Source: Foetidibacter luteolus (GTDB taxonomy: Bacteria > Bacteroidota > Bacteroidia > Chitinophagales > Chitinophagaceae). Taken from it: a DNA stretch of 64,000 bases. The translations under genes were made by a program, and so were the position numbers. The DNA is taken from positions 186,001-250,000 of the forward strand of contig NZ_VVIP01000035.1 in the NCBI RefSeq assembly GCF_009650435.1, in the 5' to 3' direction. Positions 39,348 to 47,891 of this stretch are shown piece by piece; position 1 is the first letter of the stretch, and each line of letters starts with the position of its first letter. Under the pieces are notes generated by a model. That model ran no database searches, was not told where the DNA came from, and saw nothing but the letters and a program-made list of their open reading frames with translations.

Positions 39348-39388
39348 TTAAAATAGCCGCTTCAGCAATTCTGAAGCGGCTATTTTAA
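39348..39388 (-). terminator. bidirectional-looking terminator of the DinB gene
   Basis: An 18-base perfect stem with a CAATT loop: TTAAAATAGCCGCTTCAG against CTGAAGCGGCTATTTTAA, T-rich on both outer flanks, 20 bases after the DinB-family stop. Confidence 0.9.
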
Positions 39389-39407
39389 TGAAGATTACAG
39401 GTAATAT

Positions 39408-39905
39408 CTAAAATTTCATTTCATCGGCGCTGGGGCCATAGCTGCCGGGTATGGGTACATCCAGCAAGCGCAGGTACACACCCAACTGTGCACGGTGGTG
39501 CACTGTTTGATTGATTGACATACGGATGACATCTTCTTTACTATTTGTGGAATAAATTTCTTCTCCGTTGCGCAGCACCCATTTGTCATCCAGTTGTTCT
39601 TCCTTTGCTTTTCTTATTTGCTCAACCGCGTCTTTCTGGTTGGTTTCAAAATATTCAAGTAAATCTTTAGTGCCGCTTATTTCAACAGGCCGGTAGGGGT
39701 TTTTGCTAAAATCCAACTCGCTTGTATTTAATGTAATACCTACCCAGGAAGGTAATTCCGCAACATGTGTTGCCAGTTGTTTAAGCGTCATGCTTTTTTG
39801 GTGGGGTTGCCAGGTAAATTTTTCTTCAGGTACGCGGCTTAACATTTTCCTGGTGGTTATGGCTTCCTGCTCCAGTTGCTTTAAGAATACAGCTAAAGTT
39901 GACAT
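39408..39905 (-). CDS. DinB-family protein
   Basis: 165 residues, predicted four-helix bundle of the DinB/YfiT-like metal-dependent superfamily. The three metal-binding histidines fit positions in ATHVAELPSW and QTVHHRAQL. Members in Bacillota act as thiol S-transferases with bacillithiol; in Bacteroidota the substrate is unknown. The name comes from damage-inducible genes, but no SOS box was recognised. Followed by its own strong terminator; 70 bases separate it from the YdeI-like gene upstream. Confidence 0.87.
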   Translation of the reverse strand: MSTLAVFLKQLEQEAITTRKMLSRVPEEKFTWQPHQKSMTLKQLATHVAELPSWVGITLNTSELDFSKNPYRPVEISGTKDLLEYFETNQKDAVEQIRKAKEEQLDDKWVLRNGEEIYSTNSKEDVIRMSINQTVHHRAQLGVYLRLLDVPIPGSYGPSADEMKF

Positions 39906-39975
39906 AAGTTTTTGTTTTGTTTACATCAAAGTAAAAAGCAGGCACTGACAACCCTCTGTCAGCAAGTTTTAACCT

Positions 39976-40530
39976 TTACAATCTTTTTCCAGCTTCGCTT
40001 TCTTCAATAAGTTTTTGCAGGCGTTTTACCCTGGTAACATCCTGCTTTGCACTCATTATCCAGTGAATAATCACTTTTTGGTAAGAGGGTGCCTGGGCTT
40101 TAAAAAATGCCATTGCTTTCCTGTTGGCCTTAAGCGTTTTTTGAGAAGCTATATCCAGCCTGGCCGCCGGTTTTTCGTGTGAGTAAATGCCGGATTTACT
40201 TTCCTTTCGTTTCTCAAATACCGCTGTTCCGGCAGGCTGCATTAGCCCTTGTTGCGTTAACGCTTTTACTTTATTAATATTTATCAGGCTCCATATACTG
40301 CCTGGCTTGCGTGGTGTAAAACGTATGGTATAGCTTTCCGCATCAACAGATTTTCTAACACCGTCTATCCACCCAAAGCATAATGCTTCATCAACAGATT
40401 CGCTCCAACTCATACTGGGCCTGCCACTTGTTGTTTTATAAAAACCAACCAGCAATTCCTTTTTTTCCTCATGATTCTTTTGCAACCATTTGCGAAACGC
40501 AGCGGCATTCTTAAAAAAAGTGGGCTCCAT
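39976..40530 (-). CDS. YdeI/OmpD-associated family protein
   Basis: 184 residues. N-terminal YdeI domain with FRKWLQKNHEEKKELLVGFYK and the family signature SWSESVDEALCFGWIDGVRKS. The C-terminal region (about 125-184) has FFKAQAPSYQKVIIHWIMSAKQ and R..RL.K.I, as in OmdA-type members. Some relatives are linked to bacteriocin or peptide resistance, but the mechanism is not established. It forms a leftward cluster with DinB-like and GNAT genes, though separate promoters are likely. Confidence 0.88.
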   Translation of the reverse strand: MEPTFFKNAAAFRKWLQKNHEEKKELLVGFYKTTSGRPSMSWSESVDEALCFGWIDGVRKSVDAESYTIRFTPRKPGSIWSLININKVKALTQQGLMQPAGTAVFEKRKESKSGIYSHEKPAARLDIASQKTLKANRKAMAFFKAQAPSYQKVIIHWIMSAKQDVTRVKRLQKLIEESEAGKRL

Positions 40531-40636
40531 ACTTTTAAGATTTTGTAAAGCTATGCGCAGGCGTGCATGCCGCCTGGCCAGATGGTGTAAATGGCATCCT
40601 GTAAATGGAGAAGTGGGTACCTGTTACAACAGTTTC

Positions 40637-40945
40637 TCAATCCCTCTTCAGCCAAACATCTTCATACTCCTGCGGGTGCCGCTTAAACTGCGCCTGTACA
40701 TAAGTGCATAGCGGAATAACTTTTAGCTGATGCTTCCTGGCATATCCAACCATAGCGGCCAGCAGTTCTTTTGCAAGGCCCTTGCCCTCATATTCCGGGG
40801 CAACTTCAGTATGGTAAACAGTAAGGTGGTCTGCAGCAACATGCACCACCATTTCTGCCGCTCTTCCCTCATCGCCAGCTATAAAAAAGTGTCCGTTTCC
40901 TTTTTCATCCTTTAAAAATTCAACTGTATAGTTTTGTATGCTCAT
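40637..40945 (-). CDS. GNAT-family N-acetyltransferase, short YjdJ type
   Basis: 102 residues, one compact acetyl-CoA-binding domain of the short GNAT type. The acetyl-CoA loop region is EVAPEYEGKGLAKELL (Q/RxxGxG/A-like), and the C-terminus has VIPLCTYVQAQFKRHPQEY, diagnostic of this small subgroup. Substrate unknown. Located at the head of a leftward group of small accessory enzymes. Confidence 0.88.
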   Translation of the reverse strand: MSIQNYTVEFLKDEKGNGHFFIAGDEGRAAEMVVHVAADHLTVYHTEVAPEYEGKGLAKELLAAMVGYARKHQLKVIPLCTYVQAQFKRHPQEYEDVWLKRD

Positions 40946-41105
40946 GGTATAAAGTTAACAGGCAACAAGCCAAAACACCAAAGCCCGCAGGCATAAAATA
41001 ACGCTATGAATTCTAAAATCTATTGAGTATTTTACCGGTAAACATTATTCACCCGCATGCCGGGTTTAATAATTGCCAATCCCGGTACCGGATAAAACTT
41101 TCCAT

Positions 41106-41666
41106 ATGAAAAAAACAATACTCACTGTAGCCCTGGGCCTGCTGATGCTGCCCGTTTGCCACTCTCAAAACTCATCCCCTAAAGCAGACAAAAACAACTT
41201 CTTTACCTGGTGGAAAAATGAAGTGAATGAAAAACGAAATAAAGCCGTTGCACTTGCCGTGCTGCATGCTTTTGGCTCCGGCGATATTGATTTTATTATG
41301 AAGAACATTGCCAGCGATGGAGTTGATTACGGCGAAGGCAGCAACCCGCCGGTAATAGGTAAAGACAGTATAAAAGCATCGTTAACCATGTGGTTGTCTT
41401 CGCTTGAAAATTATAAAGCTACCAATGCCCGTGCCATTGCAGAAGGTGATTATGTATATGTGTACGCTGATTGGTCTGGCACGTTTAAAGTAGATTTTCT
41501 AGGCCTGCCAACACAGGGCAAATCTTTTGCTTACAAAGATGTTGACATATTTAAGTTTAACAAGAAAGGAAAAATAACCGAACACCGGGCCATACAATCC
41601 CTCACAGGCATTTTTGCACAGGTGTTATCCCAGTCTGCAGAGGCGCCGGTTTCATTGGTTAGATAG
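41106..41666 (+). CDS. secreted SnoaL/NTF2-like protein
   Basis: About 186 residues from MKKTILTVALGLLMLPVCHS, a signal peptide; the ATG eleven codons upstream lacks signal character at its start. The mature part (about 50-175) is an NTF2-like fold: a leading helix ALAVLHAFGSGDIDFIMKNIA, then strands with VYVYADWSGTF and KDVDIFKFNKKGKITEHRAIQ. The type covers small-molecule binders, cyclases and dehydratases; no catalytic His/Asp set is clear. Stands alone before a repeat island. Confidence 0.78.
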   Translation: MKKTILTVALGLLMLPVCHSQNSSPKADKNNFFTWWKNEVNEKRNKAVALAVLHAFGSGDIDFIMKNIASDGVDYGEGSNPPVIGKDSIKASLTMWLSSLENYKATNARAIAEGDYVYVYADWSGTFKVDFLGLPTQGKSFAYKDVDIFKFNKKGKITEHRAIQSLTGIFAQVLSQSAEAPVSLVR

Positions 41667-41699
41667 ACCGCGGGTAGATAAAAAAATAGCTTCGCTATT

Positions 41700-41790
41700 T
41701 GTAAAGAAATTTATGAGCCCGGCATAAGAACAAGCATGAGGCTTTACTTGCGTCGCACTCTTGTACGGCTGCAATTCTATTCAACAATTG
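41700..41790 (+). repeat. family A repeat, copy A7
   Basis: TTTATGAGCCCGGCATAAGA, then ATGAGGCTTTACTTGCGTCG and CACTCTTGTACGG. First element of the repeat island on the 3' side of jetD. Confidence 0.8.
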
Positions 41791-41846
41791 CAGCCGTAAC
41801 CAGCCCTGGAATACACAAAGGGTCCTGTTCAATTTCTAAGCCAGTG

Positions 41847-41935
41847 AACATATCGCACCTACGCCGCTCTTTCCCGTTACTGCTTGTTGCTACTAACATG
41901 CCGCCCCGCCGGGGCTTTGCTGCTCAATGTTAGTA
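41847..41935 (+). repeat. family E repeat, copy E1
   Basis: ATATCGCACCTACGCCGCTC, later GCTACTAACATGCCG and GGGGCTTTGCT. A diverged copy in the same orientation lies at 47510, so the two flank jetBCD. Confidence 0.65.
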
Positions 41936-42054
41936 CAGACCCAGCAACCGGCAACATTTGCTGTTCAATGTTCATATGTTTAAAGTTTAATAGTAGCAGC
42001 AAGTAGGGAAGAGCTTCTGCACTTCATCATTCAAACAAATTATAAGCCTTTTAA

Positions 42055-42090
42055 ACTTCAACAGACTGGTAACCTGCAACTGGTAACCGG
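42055..42090 (+). repeat. family D repeat, copy D2
   Basis: CAACAGACTGGTAACCTGCAA then CTGGTAACCGG, directly followed by family B copy B7, as at 6232 and 47688. Confidence 0.65.
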
Positions 42091-42100
42091 TATCGGGCTG

Positions 42101-42210
42101 TCGGGTGAGGGATTGCAGCGGCTACCCCGCTGAAGCCTTTTCAGCCCGGGCCTGTGGCGGAGTAATAGCGGAAAGCCCGACCCCTTGCGCAGCTTGGGGG
42201 CACCCCCAAA
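42101..42210 (+). repeat. family B structured repeat, copy B7
   Basis: Short form with the CCGC/GCGG version of the second stem, like B4, and the same terminal hairpin as B4. Followed immediately by a family C element. Confidence 0.85.
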
Positions 42211-42212
42211 AA

Positions 42213-42381
42213 GCAAGTACGAAGTTTGAAGTATGAAGTACTTTTTTATGTAAGATGTTTGATGTGGGATGTACGATGTAAAACAAGTACGATTTACGAT
42301 GCAATATATGTTTGTAACGAAGCACTTGTATATGTAATATGCAACTTTTGCAACAAGGTACTTCGTAACTCGTACTTTTTA
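42213..42381. repeat. family C element at the jetD 3' end
   Basis: Left end AAGTACGAAGTTTGAAGTATG, right end in inverted orientation GGTACTTCGTAACTCGTACTT. The right end runs up to the jetD stop codon. The middle includes ATGTAAGATGTTTGATGTGG, shared with 28986. Confidence 0.65.
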
Positions 42382-43245
42382 TTCTTTACCTCTGCTAATA
42401 AAAACCTCCTGCTCCAGTACTTTTTTATGTTGATGCAAAAGTTGCACCAGGTGTGCCAAGGGTTTTTCCGGCATAGTTAACTGTGAAGGGGCATGGGATA
42501 GTTGGCTATTATACAATGCCCTGTTGCCATGCTTTTGTAACAAGACTTCCGTACTGGCAGGCACTAAAAATTCAGCCCTTTCAGCCAGGTACTTTTTGTA
42601 TTCATGAAGATAAATATGAATCCCCTCAAAATCAAGATCGCCAAAATGCAGGTAAGGGTTTGAAATGCCCTGCAGCCAGCGTATTAAATCATGGCTTTGC
42701 GGGTAACGGCTTACAAACAAAGGTTTGATGTGACTGAACAGGTGTTGTTGCTGCCGTATGTAGTTAAAGTTCTCCGGGTTTTCTATGCCTACAATATTTA
42801 CTGCTTCATCAGGTATAAATGAAGCGTAATTACTGATGAATGTATAGCTGCCTTCCAACGGGTTAACGAAAAGTTCTTTACCATTCAACATAGCTTTTAC
42901 AGGCTGGTAACTGTTAACCAGGAAGCCTTTAAAAGTGCGGATACTCCTAAGCTTTGAATTGCCCGCTATTGCAACGGCATCGCTGCGAGTTAAGTTTTCG
43001 TCACCGTACTTTTCTATGTACGCATGTATGTTTTCAATGCCAAAGTGATTTTGCAGGTACGCATGTAAAGCCTCGGTATTGACAATGAATATTTCCGCTT
43101 TTGTTTTGCCAAACTGTTTTCTCTGCAATACAGCATCGTCCAGCATTTTTTGAACAGTTGCATGCTTTAGGGCGGATGCGGGAAGGCTGGTACTGTTCAC
43201 CAACATTTGCTGCAACTTTACGGCGATATGTATGGGCAGCTTCAC
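42379..43245 (-). CDS. jetD: JetD-like Toprim nuclease of a Wadjet/Mks-type system
   Basis: 288 residues. The C-terminal half looks like a Toprim domain of the type found in JetD and the topoisomerase VI A subunit: the conserved Glu in VNIVGIENPENF (E155) and the Asp pair in LHFGDLDFEGIHIY (D203, D205). In known Wadjet systems JetD makes the cut in plasmid DNA after SMC loop extrusion. The N-terminal ~130 residues are helical and poorly conserved, perhaps a winged-helix region. It is clearly shorter than the ~380-residue JetD of type I systems. It overlaps jetC by four bases (ATGA), so translation is probably coupled. The stop codon abuts a family C repeat end, so the C-terminus may have been altered. 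Confidence 0.72.
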   Translation of the reverse strand: MKLPIHIAVKLQQMLVNSTSLPASALKHATVQKMLDDAVLQRKQFGKTKAEIFIVNTEALHAYLQNHFGIENIHAYIEKYGDENLTRSDAVAIAGNSKLRSIRTFKGFLVNSYQPVKAMLNGKELFVNPLEGSYTFISNYASFIPDEAVNIVGIENPENFNYIRQQQHLFSHIKPLFVSRYPQSHDLIRWLQGISNPYLHFGDLDFEGIHIYLHEYKKYLAERAEFLVPASTEVLLQKHGNRALYNSQLSHAPSQLTMPEKPLAHLVQLLHQHKKVLEQEVFISRGKE

Positions 43246-46200
43246 GACTGGCTGTAATTGGTAATGATGCGTTTTATTTTAGTGTTGCGGTTATTGTCTT
43301 TTTCCAGCTTATAAATATGCCGGTAATTAAGCGCATTGGTTTCGGTAGGCGAGCCATTGATAAGCAGGATATTCCTGTCGTTGGCAAACTGCAAGATACC
43401 TTTGATGTTGTTGGGGTGCAGCTTGCCTATTTCATCCATCATGCAATGCAGCCTGAACTCCCTGAAACGTTTGCTGGCACCTTCTTTAAACACATTCAGC
43501 AGCATAATGTTTATCATGGCTTTTACCAGCACATCCGTTCCTTCAGAGCCTACATTGCTCAGCTTTTCTACCCAGCCGGTATCATTCTGGTTTTCCTCTA
43601 CCCTAAACTGCAATTCGAATGAGTCGGATAAGGCTATCACATCTTTACGGTATTCGGCAATGGCCTTGCTTAATTGTTTCAATAAGTCAACAGCAATTTT
43701 ATCATTCCCGGCTTTATCAACAGAAGAGAACAGGTTAAGGCCGCCAATGTCAAAGCTGTGATCGTCGTTAAACTTTTTAATCCTTAGCAGCAATTGTACT
43801 ACACCGTTGGCACTGTCGTGAATGCGCAGCTCAATTTTACGGATAGCCCCCACAAAATTTTTGCTGTCAAAATCTTTGTTGATGTTGGTAATTACTTTTT
43901 GTATGTCGCCGGCCTTAGACATAAGGTCGGATGTTTCCTTGCCCACCAGTTTAATCACATTGGCAAAGCGTTCATTTACCCTTTTCTCGTACTCTTCAAT
44001 CTTGCTGTTGTTGATAAACTCGTTCAGCTCTTCGGCAAATTGCTGATAAGCATATTTTTCGGTAAGGCTTTCCGGGAACTTGAAAATATTTTGCGCCGAG
44101 AAATTACCTAGGAACTTATTAGCCGCCTCCTTAAGGTTATCCAAACGTGTAATGGCAGTATAATAACAGCGGTTTATTTCCTCAATCAACAGCGTGCAGG
44201 ACTTGTCATTTTTATGGATATCTTTTTCCTCAGTGTAAGCAGAGTGTATGCCCTGCCAGGCTTCTGTTTGCTGAAAGCGGGCAAAAGCTTTGGCATTATC
44301 CTCCGCTTCAGCTAACTGTTGCTGCAGTTGCAGCAACTTTTCATCCACTTCTTTTATGTTTGTTTGTATCGCTTCTTTCTGCAACTGGTATTTTTCTTCT
44401 TCCAGGTGGTGCTGCTGGTCAAGGGTGGCCTTCCTGCTTTTAAATTCATCCGCACGGTCTATCAGCTCTTTCTTATCTTTCTTATACTCGGCTACCAGGT
44501 CCCGTTTTTCTTCTATAAAAGCCAACTCAGTTTTTATGGATTGCAGGTTTTTATCAACAGCATCAATACGCTTAATATCCGCGCCTTTTCCTGAAAGTTC
44601 TTCCTGCTGGCGTTGTTTCAAATCCTGCTCCTGCTGTTGCCAGCTTTGCCGGTAGGTTTTTACATCTTCCTGCAGGCGGGCTATTTGCTGTGCCAACTGC
44701 TGTTCAATAACGGCAACTTTTTTACCATGTTCCCGCTCCTTGCTTTTTATTTGCTTGGCCAGTTCTTCTTCTGTACGCTGCAGGTTTTGCTGTGCGGCAG
44801 CCAATGCTTCACTGGCAGCGGCAATAGCCGCTTCAACAGATGCCAATGCCTGTTGTTTGGCTTCCTTCGCTTTTACTTCCCAATCTTTTTGCTGCAATTG
44901 CGCCTGCTGTAGCTGCAATGTATCCTGTTCCTGTTTATACTGTTTTTCCAGCAGGCTGTCCCTGGTTTCTTTAACCAGTGGCTGGTACTTCTTTTTCAGC
45001 TTTTCCAATTGCTGCTGCAATTGGCTTTGCAGGTTCTTTAATTGCTTTTCGTATTGCTCCGTTTCCTTGTTAATACGGGCCAGTTCTTCCTGGTATTCCT
45101 CCAGCGTTTTAACCTGTACAGGCATATCCGCCAGATCCAGCTCGATGCCATAAAAATTTTCGGTATTTTTTGCCAGCCTGGGAGATAACTCCGTATGAAA
45201 AAGCACCTGTTCATCCGTTACTTTTCCAATGGTTGCCTCCCAGCCCGGTTTATGCTGGTTAAGCCAGCCATACAAAGCACTACCGCTGTTTTTTAGTTTT
45301 TCATTGATGGCCTGCGACTGTTGCTGCAATTCCGCAACAGCGGCCTGCAGTTTTTCCTGTTCTCTTTCGGTTTTTTGTTTTGTGGAAGCGTCATCCAGTT
45401 CCCACTGTTTCTGCAAAGTTTCGCCACGGTTTTTCAAGTGCTCCAGCTCAAGCAGGTTTTGTTGTATGCTAACCTGGTACTGGCTTACCGTATTGCGGGC
45501 ATCCGTTAATTCCGTTTCAAAAAAACGTTGGTGTTGAATGCCTGCCTTCTTAATTTTTTCCTGGTGCAGGTTATCCTGCTGTTGCTGTACGGAAAGCTGA
45601 GCCTGCTGTATAGCCTGTTGCTGGTACACTCGTACTTCGTGCAAGGCTTTATCCAGCCAATGGCGCAGTGCTTCCTTCTCGTTGCCGGCCTGCTCCCTAT
45701 GGGCTACCTGCTGTTCTTTGTTGTCCTGCTCAAAAGCCCGGCCGCTTTGTGTAAGCGCCTGCAGCAGCCCTTCATATTTTAAAGTGACTTCAGAAAATTG
45801 CGTAGTAAGCAGTTGTTTTTCTTTCTGTAATTTTTGCTGTTCGGCTTCATAGGTATTCTTTTTGCCAACCCGCTCTATAATTGTTTCAATCTGCTGCCTG
45901 TTATAATAATCCGCTTTCTCTTTGGCTTTTTTTATGTCGCTCTCCAATACACTTATTTCGGCTTTTATCCTGTCAGACTTAGATAAAAAGCGGCTTGCCG
46001 TATTTTCAGCTTTTTCCTGCAACGCGGCTTTCTCAGCTTCAGCTTTTTCTTTTTTATCTACCAGCTTAGGTATGTTCCTGCTAACCTGTGCCGCACTCCA
46101 CGCAAGCTGAAGGGCAAACCTGTTCTTTTCGCTTTCCAGGTGCTTAATAGCCAAATGGTTCTTTACTACATTTTCCGCCTGCTTTTGTATGTGCGGCTGC

Positions 46201-46892
46201 TGGTAAAGCTGTATGTCGTTTAACTGGTGCTCAAAATTTTTAAGATGGTGGGTATAGCTCTGCAGGTCTATTGTTATGTCTTCTTCATTAAGCGACATAA
46301 TGATTGTTTGCTTAATAAATTCCGCTTCCAGCTTGCTGTTTAAAAACACGTTCTGTATGGTACGTGGTATGTTCTGGTACTGCCTGCTCTGCAATAAGGT
46401 GTATTTTGAAAATTCTTTTTTGCCGCCTTCAATATTGCCATAAACAATATCCCGGTATTCTTCATAACGGTCAATCTTGCGGGTATAATCAATATGTGCC
46501 GCATCCAATACCTGCCGGTTATCCTCCCATTTTTCAAAAGCCCTGCCGTCGGCGCTTACAAAATGTTCGCGGTTATAACCACTGTCTAAAAACCGGAAAC
46601 ATACCTTGCCCTGGCTTTTAAAAGCAACAATGCAAAACGGCCCTGTTTCCCGCATTACCTCGTAAATCAAAAAAGAGTTTTGATAGGGAAAATAGTATTC
46701 AGCGAAATTCTTTTTCTCTTTGGATATGCCCAGCTTTAAGGTATCGGCGTTATAAAAGAACAATACAGCCCTTAACAATGTGCTCTTGCCCACACCCTGC
46801 GTGCCTATCAGGTGCACATTGCCATCCAGCATCACTTCCGCATAGCGGATGGTGGCACTGTTTATAAAAACCACTTTATTCAGAAATCTCAT
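43242..46892 (-). CDS. jetC: JetC/MksB-like SMC ATPase
   Basis: 1216 residues, SMC-type ATPase expected to extrude DNA loops. Walker A is GTQGVGKSTLL (about 30-40). Very long glutamine-rich coiled coils run about 230-540 and 620-920. Between them a hinge-like block (about 545-615) holds WLNQHKPGWEATIGKV and LSPRLAKN, as in the MukB-like group. The C-terminal head has an ABC-signature-like NVGSEGTDVLV (about 1113-1123) and Walker B LHCMMDEIGKL (D1153, E1154). It overlaps jetB by 17 bases and jetD by four. Diverged from SMC/MukB; SbcC is an alternative, but the neighbours argue for a JetC/MksB identity. Confidence 0.78.
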   Translation of the reverse strand: MRFLNKVVFINSATIRYAEVMLDGNVHLIGTQGVGKSTLLRAVLFFYNADTLKLGISKEKKNFAEYYFPYQNSFLIYEVMRETGPFCIVAFKSQGKVCFRFLDSGYNREHFVSADGRAFEKWEDNRQVLDAAHIDYTRKIDRYEEYRDIVYGNIEGGKKEFSKYTLLQSRQYQNIPRTIQNVFLNSKLEAEFIKQTIIMSLNEEDITIDLQSYTHHLKNFEHQLNDIQLYQQPHIQKQAENVVKNHLAIKHLESEKNRFALQLAWSAAQVSRNIPKLVDKKEKAEAEKAALQEKAENTASRFLSKSDRIKAEISVLESDIKKAKEKADYYNRQQIETIIERVGKKNTYEAEQQKLQKEKQLLTTQFSEVTLKYEGLLQALTQSGRAFEQDNKEQQVAHREQAGNEKEALRHWLDKALHEVRVYQQQAIQQAQLSVQQQQDNLHQEKIKKAGIQHQRFFETELTDARNTVSQYQVSIQQNLLELEHLKNRGETLQKQWELDDASTKQKTEREQEKLQAAVAELQQQSQAINEKLKNSGSALYGWLNQHKPGWEATIGKVTDEQVLFHTELSPRLAKNTENFYGIELDLADMPVQVKTLEEYQEELARINKETEQYEKQLKNLQSQLQQQLEKLKKKYQPLVKETRDSLLEKQYKQEQDTLQLQQAQLQQKDWEVKAKEAKQQALASVEAAIAAASEALAAAQQNLQRTEEELAKQIKSKEREHGKKVAVIEQQLAQQIARLQEDVKTYRQSWQQQEQDLKQRQQEELSGKGADIKRIDAVDKNLQSIKTELAFIEEKRDLVAEYKKDKKELIDRADEFKSRKATLDQQHHLEEEKYQLQKEAIQTNIKEVDEKLLQLQQQLAEAEDNAKAFARFQQTEAWQGIHSAYTEEKDIHKNDKSCTLLIEEINRCYYTAITRLDNLKEAANKFLGNFSAQNIFKFPESLTEKYAYQQFAEELNEFINNSKIEEYEKRVNERFANVIKLVGKETSDLMSKAGDIQKVITNINKDFDSKNFVGAIRKIELRIHDSANGVVQLLLRIKKFNDDHSFDIGGLNLFSSVDKAGNDKIAVDLLKQLSKAIAEYRKDVIALSDSFELQFRVEENQNDTGWVEKLSNVGSEGTDVLVKAMINIMLLNVFKEGASKRFREFRLHCMMDEIGKLHPNNIKGILQFANDRNILLINGSPTETNALNYRHIYKLEKDNNRNTKIKRIITNYSQS

Positions 46893-47448
46893 TGGTTACG
46901 TCTTCTTGTATTTGTATGCTTACAATTAATTGCTTCATGTAATTAAAAGAGGAGAGCACTTTGTACTGTCCTGTAATTTCATTCTCCAGTTCCGCATAGC
47001 CGGGCGTTACCAGTTGCTTTTCCACCAGGTTGGTTATGCGCTCGTGGTAGCTGCCATCGCCGGTAAGCCTTTTCATTATCTCCAGCTTATCTTTCAGGTT
47101 GGCATCTATCTTTACCTGTACCAGTATATCCGGAACGGTAAAGCGGAAACCATGGGCAAACCCATTATTGAAGGCCATAAAAAAGTCTACCACATCTACC
47201 CAACGGTAAGCCTGTTCTATCTTATTTTCCAATGTGGCTTTTACTTCAGAACGTGAGAAGTAGAAATACTCATCTCCCTTTTCAAGTACAAAACCAATGG
47301 CGGAAAAATATTGATAAAGTTCATCGAAGTTTTCGTCAATAATATTGTAGAGCTTGCGGTTGTTATCTTCTACCGCATTGCTGCAAATAAACCTGCCTTT
47401 GCTAAGCAACTCAAAAATATCGGCGGTATGCCGGTTTGATGTGTTCAT
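46876..47448 (-). CDS. jetB: JetB/MksE-like subunit
   Basis: 190 residues, predicted to be tandem winged helices like MukE/MksE, the subunit that bridges kleisin and SMC heads. The opening (ADIFELLSKGRFICSN) and FDELYQYFSAIGFVLEKGDEYFYFSR, a short helix-turn-helix with beta wing, fit that class. I recognise the family from the pattern and from position just before the SMC gene, not from a diagnostic motif. Translation overlaps the start of jetC. Upstream, a repeat island of 443 bases separates it from jetA; tandem GTGAATGG units begin four bases before its start codon. Confidence 0.65.
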   Translation of the reverse strand: MNTSNRHTADIFELLSKGRFICSNAVEDNNRKLYNIIDENFDELYQYFSAIGFVLEKGDEYFYFSRSEVKATLENKIEQAYRWVDVVDFFMAFNNGFAHGFRFTVPDILVQVKIDANLKDKLEIMKRLTGDGSYHERITNLVEKQLVTPGYAELENEITGQYKVLSSFNYMKQLIVSIQIQEDVTNEISE

Positions 47449-47733
47449 ATCGTGAATGGTGAATGGTGAATGGTGAATTGGCCATTACACAATTCATGTT
47501 TTTTATTTTAATATATCGCACCTGCGGCGCTCAAAATTTTTCTATACTCCCGCTACTAATATGCCGACGCTATGGGGCTTTGCTTGTTCCATGTTCTTTT
47601 GGTTAAAGCTTAGTTGCGCTGTATTCTACACTGAATAACTTTTCTCACTCTTTGCCCTTAATCAGCTAAAACATTTCATTATTCATTTACCCATCAACAG
47701 ACCGTCAACTTGCAATTTGTAACCGGCAGCCCG
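47449..47733. repeat. repeat island between jetA and jetB (families F, E, D)
   Basis: Contains tandem GTGAATGGTGAATGGTGAATGG (47453-47480, family F), a family E copy (ATATCGCACCTGCGGCGCTC at about 47513, GGGGCTTTGCTTGTTCCATG at about 47573) and a family D copy (CATCAACAGACCGTCAACTTG at about 47693). They are in the same order and orientation as the E-D-B set at 41847-42210. No open frame of note. Confidence 0.65.
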
Positions 47734-47843
47734 CTTTCGGGTGAGGGATTGCAGCGGATACCCCGGTGAAGCCTTGTGCATGGGCCTCTGTGCCGGAGTA
47801 TGAGCGGAAAGCCCGACCCGAGGTACGAGGGGCACCCCCTAAA
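47734..47843 (+). repeat. family B structured repeat, copy B8
   Basis: Short form with GGGTG/CACCC outer stem and terminal hairpin CCC-GAGGTACGA-GGG, different in sequence from other copies but still paired. Lies in the jetA-jetB gap on the antisense strand of the operon. Confidence 0.85.
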
Positions 47844-47891
47844 ATATCAGCAGTATAAACTTAAGCTCCAATAAAACCATTACCCCGCCAC

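Noticed and set aside
43242..46892. The 1216-residue SMC protein as the chromosomal Smc or as SbcC
   Set aside because: It lacks the usual ScpA/ScpB or SbcD neighbours, has a short MukB-like hinge block and sits between MksE-like and Toprim genes. A JetC/MksB identity fits better, though SbcC cannot be fully excluded by eye.
47453..47481. Short tandem repeats as a CRISPR array
   Set aside because: Units are about 8-9 bases, directly joined with no spacers, and no cas genes are in the window.
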